Positions 51,938 through 61,807 of a stretch of DNA of 64,000 nucleotides are shown here, piece by piece (position 1 is the stretch's first letter; the number at the start of each line of letters is the position of its first letter). The DNA is from Bacteroidota bacterium (GTDB lineage Bacteria; Bacteroidota; Bacteroidia; NS11-12g; UBA955): positions 1 through 64,000 of the forward strand of contig SYIL01000015.1 of NCBI GenBank assembly GCA_005798825.1, written 5' to 3'. Made by a program: the position numbers and the translations under genes. The notes below the pieces were generated by a model that saw only the letters and a program-made list of their open reading frames with translations, was not told the DNA's origin and searched no databases.

Positions 51938-53403
51938 GGTTCCAACCATTTATTTATTACCGAACCCCAACCTTTCCAAGGAAAACAATCTGCGACCGAT
52001 TCATTGTGGAAAATAAAACAAAAATCCCCTCCCAATGCGTGAATAGATGTTTTTAATTTTTCTCCCAACGCAATCGATTCATGGGGGCTTAAACGCAAGT
52101 ATAATTTGCAGGTAACATCCATAATACAAAAAGGGTGAACCAGCATCTTTGTAGATTTTTCTGCCACTAAGTCATACCAAGAAAAAGGAAAACTGGTACC
52201 CGCCCGAAAACCTACGGCGTCGGGATAACCCATACTCCAGTCGTGCTCAATGCCGAGCTGGTTTAGCTTGCGATAGCTTGAAGGAAAGTGAAGATTGATA
52301 TAATGTAATCTTGCGTGCAGTACTTTTTTCCCAGTATATCGGGTTAAATAATCAAGCTCTTTTCCCCAAACCTCATCTGGGTTTGAATGTTCTGTTGGGA
52401 CTTGATATGAGGGATGTAATCCAGTAGCATTGGCTCCAAGGACCTTGACAGCGCCTAAAATGGAGCTTGCCAAATGCTTGTTATCCAAAGAGATTTGTTT
52501 GTTGATCTGAGTGCGTTTATTGCTGAGTAAAAAAAACACCTTGCTGTTATTGCTTTCAGCCAACAAAGGAATGGTGTATTTCAAGGGGTGATAAGGATCA
52601 ATTTTACCAAATAAAACAGACAATCTATCGGTTATTAACATAGGTCTGGTCATTAAATCTTGCAATGTACTGGCACAATACCTTGCGAAGGATCTACCTC
52701 CAAAGCGCAACGCCATATCGATATCAGCCGTAGCACTTGTACTTGGTTTTCTTGGAATATTGACACCCATTTGGGAAAATAAAAATGCAATTGCTTTGTC
52801 TACGATGGGAATGTCAAGCCAGCCCAAAGTTGAAAGGTGGCTGTATTTGGCTTGAAATCGAGCGTGTTGATCGGGCGGAAAAGTGCGGGATTTTTTCAAA
52901 ACAGCCCCCCCCCCTTGCTTGCCATTGTGTAAAGATTGAAGCGTGGCCCATTGGTATTCTTCATAGCGAGAGATGCACCAAAAAATATGGGCAAACACAT
53001 CAAAACTCAAATGATCAACGCCTATTTCTTGTGTGTTTTCAGAAATAAAAAGTCCCTCAAGCGAATCAAAAGGAAGTGCATGTTTAGATGCTGTTACTGA
53101 AATAATGCCATCGGAAGGTGTCCAACCCCATTCTCTGGTGTTGGTTTCGAACAAAAACCCCCCATTGGGAATGAACAGAAACCCCAAAGGTTTTTGGGTT
53201 TGTAGCGTTCGCATCCCCTGCAAAAAAGATTCCTGATTAAAGCACTCGGTTTTGGCATAAACAAGTTTAATTGCTGCTTTACTCCGCACAAAATCGTCCC
53301 AGTTGTCAGTAGTTTCAAAAGACAATTGGCCTCGCAAAACAAATACTTCATCGAGTATGTAGTCGAGTCGTCGAGATTTTTGATCATTAAACAATAACAC
53401 CAT
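51934..53403 (-). CDS. Polysaccharide-deacetylase-like protein with a G10 tract
   Basis: 489 residues from the ATG at 53403 (the frame extends to 53445 in the divergent promoter). The N-terminal 230 residues include an FSFD-type region ([26 protein letters not shown]) found in Bacteroidota deacetylase-family proteins; then [14 protein letters not shown] gives the first metal aspartates, GLHPSYQVP the His, and [21 protein letters not shown] the late motif. This is the carbohydrate esterase 4-like fold, which N-deacetylates GlcNAc-type sugars. A run of ten G bases sits at 52905-52914 in the codons for QGGGAV. It overlaps the FemAB-like gene by 4 nt and is divergent from gmd. Confidence 0.78.
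   Translation of the reverse strand: MVLLFNDQKSRRLDYILDEVFVLRGQLSFETTDNWDDFVRSKAAIKLVYAKTECFNQESFLQGMRTLQTQKPLGFLFIPNGGFLFETNTREWGWTPSDGIISVTASKHALPFDSLEGLFISENTQEIGVDHLSFDVFAHIFWCISRYEEYQWATLQSLHNGKQGGGAVLKKSRTFPPDQHARFQAKYSHLSTLGWLDIPIVDKAIAFLFSQMGVNIPRKPSTSATADIDMALRFGGRSFARYCASTLQDLMTRPMLITDRLSVLFGKIDPYHPLKYTIPLLAESNNSKVFFLLSNKRTQINKQISLDNKHLASSILGAVKVLGANATGLHPSYQVPTEHSNPDEVWGKELDYLTRYTGKKVLHARLHYINLHFPSSYRKLNQLGIEHDWSMGYPDAVGFRAGTSFPFSWYDLVAEKSTKMLVHPFCIMDVTCKLYLRLSPHESIALGEKLKTSIHALGGDFCFIFHNESVADCFPWKGWGSVINKWLEP
52905..52914 (-). repeat. Poly-G(10) homopolymer in the deacetylase coding region
   Basis: Ten C on the plus strand, ten G in the coding strand (codons CAA GGG GGG GGG GCT). 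It is the longest G or C run I find in the window. A one-base slip would shift the frame after about one third of the protein. Confidence 0.9.
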
Positions 53404-53415
53404 GCTTGTTTTGCG

Positions 53416-53423
53416 TATTATTG
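53416..53423 (+). promoter_or_regulatory. -7-like box of gmd
   Basis: TATTATTG, one mismatch to TAnnTTTG, 9 nt before the ATG at 53433. It lies next to the opposing box of the deacetylase gene in a 29-bp divergent spacer. Confidence 0.4.
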
Positions 53424-53424
53424 T

Positions 53425-53432
53425 GCAAAATA
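53425..53432 (-). promoter_or_regulatory. -7-like box of the deacetylase-FemAB operon
   Basis: The minus strand reads TATTTTGC (shortened consensus), 21 nt before the ATG at 53403. Facing the gmd box at one base distance, so the two promoters should compete. Confidence 0.35.
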
Positions 53433-54569
53433 ATGAAGGTTGCACTAATCACGGGCATAACTGGTCAAGACGGGGCGTATTTGGCCGAATTTCTTTTGAA
53501 AAAAGGCTATGAGGTCCATGGAATCAAACGCAGAAGCTCATTGTTTAATACAGAAAGGGTGGATCATATCTACGAAGATCCCCATATTGAAGGTGGACAT
53601 TTTAAACTGCATTTCGGCGATTTAACCGATTCCACCAATCTAATTCGCATTATTCAACTGGTTCAACCCGATGAAATTTATAATTTGGGGGCTATGAGCC
53701 ACGTTCATGTCAGTTTTGAAATACCCGAGTATACCGCCAATTGTGATTCCCTGGGCACCTTGCGCTTATTGGAAGCCATCCGGATTCTCGGACTTACCCA
53801 AAAAACCCGCATCTATCAGGCCTCAACCTCAGAACTCTATGGTTTGGTTCAGGAAATACCCCAAAAGGAATCCACTCCTTTCTACCCCAGAAGCCCTTAT
53901 GCAGTCGCAAAAATGTACGCATTTTGGATTACGGTCAATTATCGAGAAGCCTATGGTATGTACGCCTGTAGTGGAATTTTGTTTAACCACGAAAGTCCGG
54001 TTAGGGGCGAAACATTTGTTACCCGTAAAATAACTCGTGCTGCTTCGCGTATCGCGCTGGGCCTCCAAGACAAATTATATTTGGGCAACCTAAATTCCAA
54101 GAGAGATTGGGGACATGCTAAAGATTTTGTTGAGGCAATGTGGTTGATTTTACAACAAGAAAAGCCAGAAGATTTCGTAATCGCCACAGGTATAACGACA
54201 GAAATTAGAGAATTTGTCCGCCTGGGATTTCAATACTTGGGTATAGATTTGGCGTTTAAGGGAGAAGGCATTGATGAAATTGGATATGTTTCCGTCATTA
54301 ATGCATCTGTTTTTGAGCGCACTACAGGCCAAAAATGTGCCTTAGTCGTTGGACAAGAACTTGTCTTTGTTGACAAAAAATATTTTAGACCCACAGAAGT
54401 AGATTTGCTCATCGGGGATGCCACCAAGGCAAAACAAAAACTGGGATGGTCACCAAAGCATAGCTTACATGAACTGGTGATTGACATGATGAAAAGTGAT
54501 ATACTGCAAATGCAAAAAGAGTTGTACTTGAAAGATGGAGGGTTTGAAACCAAGAACTATTTTGAGTAA
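53433..54569 (+). CDS. gmd: GDP-mannose 4,6-dehydratase
   Basis: 378 residues from the ATG at 53433 ([14 protein letters not shown]), where homologues start; the frame reaches 53406. It converts GDP-D-mannose to GDP-4-keto-6-deoxymannose, the first step to GDP-L-fucose and other deoxy sugars. Visible: the NADP-binding [14 protein letters not shown], the substrate strap [17 protein letters not shown], the catalytic STSELYG and [10 protein letters not shown] (YxxxK), and FNHESPVRG and [12 protein letters not shown]. The final A of its TAA is the first base of the fcl ATG (TAATG). Confidence 0.96.
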   Translation: MKVALITGITGQDGAYLAEFLLKKGYEVHGIKRRSSLFNTERVDHIYEDPHIEGGHFKLHFGDLTDSTNLIRIIQLVQPDEIYNLGAMSHVHVSFEIPEYTANCDSLGTLRLLEAIRILGLTQKTRIYQASTSELYGLVQEIPQKESTPFYPRSPYAVAKMYAFWITVNYREAYGMYACSGILFNHESPVRGETFVTRKITRAASRIALGLQDKLYLGNLNSKRDWGHAKDFVEAMWLILQQEKPEDFVIATGITTEIREFVRLGFQYLGIDLAFKGEGIDEIGYVSVINASVFERTTGQKCALVVGQELVFVDKKYFRPTEVDLLIGDATKAKQKLGWSPKHSLHELVIDMMKSDILQMQKELYLKDGGFETKNYFE

Positions 54570-55501
54570 TGGATAAAAGCGCAAAAATTTACGTTGCGGG
54601 GCATGGGGGAATGGTTGGTTCTGCAATACTACGTGAATTGGTCTTACAGGGTTACAACAATTGTGTGGCCAGGACATCTGCCGAGTTAGATCTTCGTGAC
54701 TCTTCAGCCGTTGCTGAATTTTTTGCAAAGGAAAAACCCGAATATGTTTTTATAGCAGCAGCAAAAGTCGGCGGTATTTTTGCAAATAATACCCAACGGG
54801 CCAATTTTATCTATGACAACCTATCCATTCAAAACAACCTGATTCACAATGCCTATTTACAAAAAGCAAAAAAATTGTTGTTCCTGGGAAGTTCTTGCAT
54901 TTATCCAAAGCTCGCTCCCCAGCCGCTCAAAGAGGAATACCTGCTCACCGGTTTATTAGAACCTACGAACGAGCCCTATGCCATTGCAAAGATTGCGGGT
55001 ATAAAGATGTGTGAAGCATACCGAGACCAATACGGTTGTAATTTTATATCTGCGATGCCAACAAATATGTATGGCCCAAATGACAATTACCACCCCGATA
55101 ACAGCCATGTTTTACCCGCCCTCATTCGCAAATTTCACGAAGCAAAGACACGCAATGCAAAAAAAGTAACGATTTGGGGAGATGGTAGTCCAATGCGTGA
55201 ATTTTTATTTGTAGACGATTTGGCAAATGCACTGCTTTTTTTAATGTGCAATTACAACGCCCGAGAATTTATCAATATTGGATATGGAAGCGATATTGCG
55301 ATATTGAACTTAGCACAAACAATCGCCAACATAGTGGGCTATGACGGAAAGATTGATTTTGATCTGACAAAGCCAAATGGTACACCCAGAAAATTGTTAG
55401 ATAGCAAGCGAATGAATTCCTTGGGTTGGCATGCAAAAACTGATTTAAAAATAGGTATTCTGCGGGCCTATCAAGACTTTTTGTCGAACCAAGGCCAATA
55501 A
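54569..55501 (+). CDS. fcl: GDP-L-fucose synthase
   Basis: A 310-residue SDR epimerase/reductase that turns the Gmd product into GDP-L-fucose with NADPH. Rossmann motif [18 protein letters not shown], the region [15 protein letters not shown], the YxxxK pair PYAIAKIAG, and [14 protein letters not shown], all as in WcaG/Fcl proteins. Tight coupling to gmd (1-nt overlap) makes GDP-L-fucose the clear pathway product, for surface glycan or glycoprotein. A fucosyltransferase is not in the window. gap follows after 38 bp. Confidence 0.96.
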   Translation: MDKSAKIYVAGHGGMVGSAILRELVLQGYNNCVARTSAELDLRDSSAVAEFFAKEKPEYVFIAAAKVGGIFANNTQRANFIYDNLSIQNNLIHNAYLQKAKKLLFLGSSCIYPKLAPQPLKEEYLLTGLLEPTNEPYAIAKIAGIKMCEAYRDQYGCNFISAMPTNMYGPNDNYHPDNSHVLPALIRKFHEAKTRNAKKVTIWGDGSPMREFLFVDDLANALLFLMCNYNAREFINIGYGSDIAILNLAQTIANIVGYDGKIDFDLTKPNGTPRKLLDSKRMNSLGWHAKTDLKIGILRAYQDFLSNQGQ

Positions 55502-55506
55502 AAAAC

Positions 55507-55514
55507 TACCTTTG
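55507..55514 (+). promoter_or_regulatory. -7 box of gap
   Basis: TACCTTTG, exact consensus, 25 nt before the gap ATG at 55540. Gives a short leader of about 20 nt. Confidence 0.5.
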
Positions 55515-55539
55515 CAAAACATTTAAAAATTAAACAATC

Positions 55540-56523
55540 ATGAAAGTAGCCATCAATGGTTTTGGCCGTATTGGCCGCCATGCCTTTAAATTTCTTTTGA
55601 ACACGCCCGGAGTGGATGTTGTTGCCATCAATGATCTAACCGATAATGCCACACTTGCGCATTTGCTCAAATATGATTCTGTTCACGGAAAATTTTCCGG
55701 AACAGTATCATCCGATTCAGAATATTTAATTATCAATGGCAAAAAAATAAAAGTGCTTGCCGAAAGAGACCCGAAAGCACTTCCATGGGGTGCTATGGGC
55801 GTAGACGTTGTATTGGAAAGCACGGGCATTTTTACTGACTCTGCCAAAGCTGCAATGCATTTGGAAGCAGGCGCCAAAAAGGTTGTTATTTCTGCTCCTG
55901 CTACTGGCGATGTAAAAACTGTTGTTTTGGGAGTAAATGACCAAATCATTGATGGCACTGAAACCATATTGTCTAACGCCAGTTGCACAACAAATTGTTT
56001 GGCTCCGATGGTAAAGGTTCTTGACGATGCCTTCGGGTTCGAGCAAGGTTTTATGACCACCATTCATGCCTATACTGCCGATCAAAATTTGGCAGATGCG
56101 CCACACAAAGATTTGCGAAGAGCCCGCGCAGCCGCATACAGTATTGTTCCTACCAGCACAGGCGCTGCCAAAGCGGTTGGATTGGTTTTGCCACATTTAA
56201 AGGGGAAACTGAATGGAAATGCGATGCGTGTTCCCATCCCCAACGGATCCGTTACAGATTTGGTTTGCACCCTAAGAACAGCCGTAACAGCTGAGCAAAT
56301 CAATGCTGCCATGAAAATCGCTGCAGATGGGCCTATGAAAGGAATATTGGAATACAATACAGATCCTATTGTAAGTATAGACATCGTCGGAAACACACAT
56401 TCTTGTATTTTTGACGCTGATTTAACCCAAGTGATAGGCAATACTGTTAAAATAGTGGGTTGGTACGACAACGAGACAGGGTATAGTGCCCGCGTTTCAG
56501 ATTTAATAGCCAAAATAGGATAA
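55540..56523 (+). CDS. gapA: Glyceraldehyde-3-phosphate dehydrogenase, type I
   Basis: A 327-residue glycolytic enzyme oxidising glyceraldehyde-3-phosphate with NAD. The NAD fold starts [14 protein letters not shown], the active Cys is in [12 protein letters not shown], the catalytic His follows in THAYTADQN (family TIHAYT), and [12 protein letters not shown] is the C-terminal signature. Length is typical of type I enzymes. It has its own -7 box after fcl and ends 9 bp before the convergent DUF4403 gene. Confidence 0.97.
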   Translation: MKVAINGFGRIGRHAFKFLLNTPGVDVVAINDLTDNATLAHLLKYDSVHGKFSGTVSSDSEYLIINGKKIKVLAERDPKALPWGAMGVDVVLESTGIFTDSAKAAMHLEAGAKKVVISAPATGDVKTVVLGVNDQIIDGTETILSNASCTTNCLAPMVKVLDDAFGFEQGFMTTIHAYTADQNLADAPHKDLRRARAAAYSIVPTSTGAAKAVGLVLPHLKGKLNGNAMRVPIPNGSVTDLVCTLRTAVTAEQINAAMKIAADGPMKGILEYNTDPIVSIDIVGNTHSCIFDADLTQVIGNTVKIVGWYDNETGYSARVSDLIAKIG

Positions 56524-56532
56524 TTACGCTCG

Positions 56533-58017
56533 TTAATTGACGAGTACCGAAATTGAGCCTAAGGTTTTAACCCTAACCCAAAGAGCCTCCTTTTGCAAAC
56601 TCCATCCCTCTATTTCCAGGGATTTCAAAGAACCCCGCAACATAATATTTCCATCAAGGGTTTGGTTCAGCGATTCATGGATTGATTTTTTGGTAAGCAA
56701 TACCAAATCACCAATATCAAAGACCATTTGCGATTCTAATTTTTTTCGAATGGTTTCATCCAATATCCATTTGGCTGTTTTTATCAGCACATTTTTGGTT
56801 GCAACATCATAGGCTATATTTTTGAGGACAATCTGATTGTTTGAGGCTATAAACTCAGGAACGCCCAGCAAATAAAAAGTACCTTTTTTGCTCCCAGAAA
56901 AACCAACTTCAATACCCAGTTTTTCTTTTACCGGAAACAAACGCAATCCAGTAATTGTAATTTTATCTCTTCCCAATGCATAGGTTTCATTTTTGAACAC
57001 TTCAAATAACTGTAATGATAAACTGTCATAATTGAGTTTGAGGTCTGTATATACAGCAAATCCATCTCCTTTATTATAGGGACTGAGTTTCGGTAAAACA
57101 ATTAGAGGGGTATTCCATGGAGTACTCTGAATAGCTGGTAAGGCAAGTAAAGAAACTGAGAAATATAAAAACGAACCATCCATATTGAGTTCTCCAATGC
57201 TCATGCTTTTGGGCTGAAAACGAAGATACCCTGTATAGGGGATGAAAATATCTTCCTGTAGGGCTTTCCATACCGGGGCTACATAAGGTCTTAGGTCTTG
57301 TTTACCAATATCGACATCAATCATTGTGGCCAATTTGTCGAGTTCGGGTGTTAATTGCCTAACCAATAAATCGTTGATATTAATATTGGCAAAACTCACA
57401 TTGCAAGGATCAATAGGTGTAAAACTGGTAAATGAAGTACTTGATTTAATGTGGTAATCTAACAGCAGATCGACATCACTTTTAAGGGCAATTTTTGCCC
57501 TGCGAAGGGGTTCATTCCAACCACAACTAAATGGAATTGAAGGAATTATACAGTTGTCAAACAGACATTTTGGGCAATATGATCCTGTAAATCCATAGGA
57601 TACATCCAATGCCAAATAAACCGTTTTTGCTGTCCCTGAAACTCTTATGGGTTCACGTGTAAGCCTGTAATTATAGCGCAAACCCGAACAAGGCTCTTCA
57701 GCCCCCGTAAACTCTTTTTGAAATGATTTGTCAGCCATTGTAACAAAAGGCTTTAAGGCTACCTTTATCGGAATATTGATCACTGATGAAACGGTGGGTA
57801 ATGGTTTTGGAAACTCTATTTGATTGGATGCTTCAGGTGGACTGGGCTTAATGGTTCTGCAGCCAGATATAATCCCAAAAACAAGTATCGTGTTTAGGAT
57901 TGAAAGTGTTTTTTTGTTTGTCTTAAACGGGGTAAAATTTCGTCTACATTTTTGTAAAAACTCCAATTGAGGCGAAATTCTCCATGCGGAATTCCATTGT
58001 ATTACACTGCGGTTCAT
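56533..58017 (-). CDS. DUF4403 family lipoprotein
   Basis: 494 residues from an ATG that shares its A with the preceding stop (TAATG). The N-terminal 35 residues are charged, then comes a lipoprotein signal SILNTILVFGIISGC (Cys near 53). The body matches DUF4403: IPIKVALKPFVTMADKSF, LTREPIRVSGTAKTVYLALDV, TPELDKLATMIDVDIGKQ, GYLRFQPKSMSIGEL and WILDETIRKKLESQM. The fold is thought to resemble lipid-binding (BPI/SMP-like) tubes. Function is unknown. It is the second gene of an operon with a T9SS-exported repeat protein. Confidence 0.85.
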   Translation of the reverse strand: MNRSVIQWNSAWRISPQLEFLQKCRRNFTPFKTNKKTLSILNTILVFGIISGCRTIKPSPPEASNQIEFPKPLPTVSSVINIPIKVALKPFVTMADKSFQKEFTGAEEPCSGLRYNYRLTREPIRVSGTAKTVYLALDVSYGFTGSYCPKCLFDNCIIPSIPFSCGWNEPLRRAKIALKSDVDLLLDYHIKSSTSFTSFTPIDPCNVSFANININDLLVRQLTPELDKLATMIDVDIGKQDLRPYVAPVWKALQEDIFIPYTGYLRFQPKSMSIGELNMDGSFLYFSVSLLALPAIQSTPWNTPLIVLPKLSPYNKGDGFAVYTDLKLNYDSLSLQLFEVFKNETYALGRDKITITGLRLFPVKEKLGIEVGFSGSKKGTFYLLGVPEFIASNNQIVLKNIAYDVATKNVLIKTAKWILDETIRKKLESQMVFDIGDLVLLTKKSIHESLNQTLDGNIMLRGSLKSLEIEGWSLQKEALWVRVKTLGSISVLVN

Positions 58018-61000
58018 TATTCTTGAATGGATATAGGGAAACTTATATTGGTAGATGACCCCAAAAGGGTTAGGATATACATTCCCGGTGCAACGTGTTC
58101 AACATCAATGTCAAAATTTGAAGATTTTATTTCTCCCAATCCCACAATATTGCCACACAGATCAAATAATTTCCAGTTTGATTGCAAAGTACTGCCAAAT
58201 ATCGTGAGACTTTTGGTTGCAGGGTTGGGAAATACCTTAATTGCAATCGATTTGCCATTTATAACTGTGTTTGTTTCAACCAATAAACCAAACGATAGCG
58301 TGTCATTGTTTGTATTTCCATCCAATGAATTCAATAAAAATATTTTTAGCAAATAGGCACCAGGATCTGAAAAAATGAGGGATTTGTTGCTGGCAATCCA
58401 GGCAGAATCTTGGGCGACCAACTCTCCAATAGCAATTGTGTCTGAGAATAGAATACTGTTTTGGGAGAGGTTATAAATAGCGTAAACAATCTGATTTTTT
58501 TTGCTGTTTCGAACCAATCCCCAGTTTTTCAATTTAATTTTAGGATGGCGAATTGAATCTCCCAAAACAATCAGGGTTTTGCCATTTGGACTTTGGGCTT
58601 CTACCAAGCCTATGTCTTGCAACAGCTCAACTTTCCCTTGAATAGAGAATGTGTCATTGAATATATTTTGGTCTTCATAGGATGTTGTGAGAACCGATAC
58701 GCTAAAGTCTCCAATTTTATTAAATGCGTGTTGTGAATCAAACAAGAGTGTATCCTTGCCACGGCCTTCAATTTTTGTTACTTTAGATTGATAAAACGTT
58801 CGATCTGTACCTTCAAAAATCGAAACAGAAACCAACACTTTTCTGATAGAATCTGCGCCTTGATTTTGTACCAGAACCCCTATTTTTCTGATGGAGTCTT
58901 TGGCATCAAAAGGTTTATTCTCTGGTATTAGCCAAACAAATCCAGGGTATGCATCCTTGCCCACAACACCATAAAAACGAGACACTAGGGTGTCATTACT
59001 GCGCATTATATCCAAACCCAAATTTGTGTAGGTGCGGTGAGTAAACATTCCCACATTAACCGGCCTAAAAGTTGGAGAAAATACAACAGTATCCGATTTT
59101 CCTGAATCCAGCGTAATGTTTTTACTGTCAAAATACAAGCGATTGCCAGCGTATAAAATTTCGCACATGACGGGTGCAGTATTCTTTAAATATCCATTAT
59201 TGCGAACCAATACCTTTGGAGAAATAGAAGGATTTCCTAAACTTAATGAATCATTTGTTTTGGGATTTGTGATTCGAATGGCTTCGAAATCATAGGGTTT
59301 GCCTACATTAAAATACACCACCAATGAATCATTATCAGCAAACAAATCAAGGTAATAACGCGTTTTAATTACAATTTTATACAAGCCCAACTGACTCGGC
59401 GTAAATGTTTTACTCATGGTCAGAAAACTCCCGAACAAACCCTGTAAATAGGCCTTGGTAGAATCGTAATAAAGCAATTTACCCGAAGGGTCAATAATGG
59501 AACAATAAAATGGAACATTAAACGCAGGTATTAGTCCATCGTTGTATACATAATAGGTTAATTTTAACGCTTTTCCTTTGGTATGGAACAACAATGGATC
59601 AGGCGAACGCAGAGAGTCAATGCCAATATCAACCAATTTGCGCACAAAAAAATTGCGGGTTTGGGTGTCATTTTTGGTATAGGCATCCTTGGCCAATCCC
59701 GTTATAAATAAGATTTTTAACTTCCCCGTATCACCACATTTATAGGTGGGCCAATACAGTATTTTTGACTGAAATTTCGGCAAACTTAAAAATTGTACTT
59801 GGTTGTAAACCAATTTACTACCCTGAAAAATCATACAACGTGCCGAAAATGACGGCGTGTTGTCATATCCAACATTTAATATATTTGCCAAGGGCATCAA
59901 GGTATCGGTTTTATAAGTATACCCAGAATTTTCTGTTGGTTCGTAAACACCCGCAACCATTACATCTTTTTTTACGCCCACGTAGAACTTGCGGATTTGG
60001 GTGTCATTGTCAACAATTTTATCATCAGATTTTTTTACGATAATCATGAGCAAATGCTCACCAAATGATTTGGGGAAATAGGTTTTGGGGAATACATATT
60101 TACGTTTAATACCACTGGTGAGGGTGTCTCGAATAGTATTCTTGTACAAACAACTTCCACCATTCCAAATTTCACAACGTATGTCAAAGCTGTCTTTGGC
60201 GTCTTTAACACCAATATTGCCAACAATTCCTGCCGGGGCAAGGGTATCAGTGGTATATTGATTGATGCTGTCCTTGGGATTGTCTGCAGAAATTGAAGCA
60301 ATATCGATGTCGGCTTGTATTCTGGGCTCAATAAGAAATTTAAAAGGCGCACCTGGTGAAAAATCCAACCAATTTGTATCGCCCAATGGCTCAGCATAGA
60401 AAAATGTCCCTGGCCGAACAGGTTCTTCAATTTGGTATCCAAAAGAAACATTGTTTTTTCCCAATTGTCGAACCCCAACATAAAAAGATCTATTTATGGA
60501 GACGGGTTTTTTAAAATCAAGAATATAGTTTCCTGTTTTGCTTATTAAGGAATCACTCTGGTAAATGAGGGATCGGGGTTTGTTTAATATGCTGTCGTGC
60601 GACCAAATTGCCACCCTAAATGGCTGTCCTCCAGCACCAAATGAAACCGTAACTTGGTTGATGTATTTGGGTTGATTGGAAGAGAATTTGGCCACAAAAT
60701 CGCCATTGGTAGCATTAAATCCAATCCCTCCGGGCGCGGGAGAAAGGTTAACATTTCGATAGCTATATACATTTGCATTGCCAAGCCGGTATGAGGAACC
60801 CGTATTGTTAGATGCATTTTTATCATTGCATTCAACATATACCGTGTCGAGTCCCGAATTACTCGGCAAAAGTGAAGGCACACGAACCAGCGATTCTTCA
60901 CCCGGGAGCAAATCGATCAGAAAACTGTCCTTTTGATTGTTGAATCCTTGGCTCCGTGTATACACGCGAAAGTTTTTTAGTGTGCGTTTTCCAACATTTC

Positions 61001-61745
61001 TTATTAACGCCTTAACACTATCCGGCCGGCCCAAGGGTAAAGGTATTTTTCCAAGTGTATACACTTTATTGATGGCCAGATCGTATTGAATTTTAGGAAA
61101 ATTTAGAATTATGGTCGGGTGATAACTACTGCTAGAAGGCAAACTATCGGAAGCCTTTAGTCCAATAGCATATTTTACTTGATTTGCCGAATAGCCCGAA
61201 ACCGAGGCAGCCCCTTCAAAATTCCATTCAAAAGCTACAGTTTGTTTTTTAGTCTGTTTGTATTCAGCAAAAATTGCGATATTTTCACCTTTTAAACTGT
61301 CGTATTCAAAAGATTTAACATTCAAAGGCAAACGATAAAATTTTTCCTCCTTGCCTATATAATTTCCTGGAGAGCCACTGAAAACCAAAATGCTGTTTTT
61401 CGTTTCGTCGGGAAAATACAGTTTCCCCATTCCAAAATCATTTCGAGAAGTATTTTGAATCCACAGCGTAAATTGGGTATTTAAATTTGGGGCTGCGCCA
61501 AGCAAGTGATAAAACTCAACGGAAGTAATGGTGTCTTTGTCGTTGAGATTTCCCAAAACAGATTTTGGGAATATATAGGCAAACCTTGAAACTTGGGTGT
61601 CGCGGACAGTATTGGAGTTCATAGGCCCACCCAGACTTCCGCTATAAGCACCATCGCCAATTTTTATGTATTGCGCTTGGCTTAAACCAGAACCAAAAAA
61701 AACCAAACAACATACAAAACACCTATAAAACTCTTTCAACCACAT
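58017..61745 (-). CDS. T9SS-exported protein of tandem CARDB-like repeats
   Basis: A 1242-residue secreted protein. Signal peptide (CFVCCLVFFGSGLSQA), an N-terminal beta-domain (about 20-200), then about six repeats of roughly 110 residues, each ending near an N-D-T motif followed by an aromatic strand (NDTQIRKFYVG, NDTQTRNFFVR, NDSLVVYFNVG, NDTLVSRFYGV, NDTFSIQGKV, NDTLSFGLLV). These are CARDB-like beta-sandwich domains. The C-terminus (VFPNPATKSLTIFG, YILTLLG) is a T9SS type A sorting domain. It should be exported to the surface or medium as a long stalk or adhesin. The -7 box is 7 nt upstream. Confidence 0.88.
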   Translation of the reverse strand: MWLKEFYRCFVCCLVFFGSGLSQAQYIKIGDGAYSGSLGGPMNSNTVRDTQVSRFAYIFPKSVLGNLNDKDTITSVEFYHLLGAAPNLNTQFTLWIQNTSRNDFGMGKLYFPDETKNSILVFSGSPGNYIGKEEKFYRLPLNVKSFEYDSLKGENIAIFAEYKQTKKQTVAFEWNFEGAASVSGYSANQVKYAIGLKASDSLPSSSSYHPTIILNFPKIQYDLAINKVYTLGKIPLPLGRPDSVKALIRNVGKRTLKNFRVYTRSQGFNNQKDSFLIDLLPGEESLVRVPSLLPSNSGLDTVYVECNDKNASNNTGSSYRLGNANVYSYRNVNLSPAPGGIGFNATNGDFVAKFSSNQPKYINQVTVSFGAGGQPFRVAIWSHDSILNKPRSLIYQSDSLISKTGNYILDFKKPVSINRSFYVGVRQLGKNNVSFGYQIEEPVRPGTFFYAEPLGDTNWLDFSPGAPFKFLIEPRIQADIDIASISADNPKDSINQYTTDTLAPAGIVGNIGVKDAKDSFDIRCEIWNGGSCLYKNTIRDTLTSGIKRKYVFPKTYFPKSFGEHLLMIIVKKSDDKIVDNDTQIRKFYVGVKKDVMVAGVYEPTENSGYTYKTDTLMPLANILNVGYDNTPSFSARCMIFQGSKLVYNQVQFLSLPKFQSKILYWPTYKCGDTGKLKILFITGLAKDAYTKNDTQTRNFFVRKLVDIGIDSLRSPDPLLFHTKGKALKLTYYVYNDGLIPAFNVPFYCSIIDPSGKLLYYDSTKAYLQGLFGSFLTMSKTFTPSQLGLYKIVIKTRYYLDLFADNDSLVVYFNVGKPYDFEAIRITNPKTNDSLSLGNPSISPKVLVRNNGYLKNTAPVMCEILYAGNRLYFDSKNITLDSGKSDTVVFSPTFRPVNVGMFTHRTYTNLGLDIMRSNDTLVSRFYGVVGKDAYPGFVWLIPENKPFDAKDSIRKIGVLVQNQGADSIRKVLVSVSIFEGTDRTFYQSKVTKIEGRGKDTLLFDSQHAFNKIGDFSVSVLTTSYEDQNIFNDTFSIQGKVELLQDIGLVEAQSPNGKTLIVLGDSIRHPKIKLKNWGLVRNSKKNQIVYAIYNLSQNSILFSDTIAIGELVAQDSAWIASNKSLIFSDPGAYLLKIFLLNSLDGNTNNDTLSFGLLVETNTVINGKSIAIKVFPNPATKSLTIFGSTLQSNWKLFDLCGNIVGLGEIKSSNFDIDVEHVAPGMYILTLLGSSTNISFPISIQE

Positions 61746-61752
61746 TTTTATA

Positions 61753-61760
61753 CAAACCTA
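61753..61760 (-). promoter_or_regulatory. -7 box of the T9SS repeat-protein operon
   Basis: The minus strand reads TAGGTTTG, exact consensus, 7 nt before the ATG at 61745. Confidence 0.55.
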
Positions 61761-61793
61761 CGCGAATTTGATTAACATGCCGATTCATGTACG

Positions 61794-61800
61794 TAATTTG
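61794..61800 (+). promoter_or_regulatory. -7 box of pyrF
   Basis: TAATTTG, followed by CAATGCA and the TTG at 61808. It lies after the upstream in-frame ATG at 61787, so that ATG would not be in the mRNA. Confidence 0.45.
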
Positions 61801-61807
61801 CAATGCA

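Noticed and set aside
56529..56544. CTCGT/ACGAG inverted repeat between gap and DUF4403
   Set aside because: Only five base pairs with no T tract on either strand, and mostly within the DUF4403 coding end, so not a convincing terminator.
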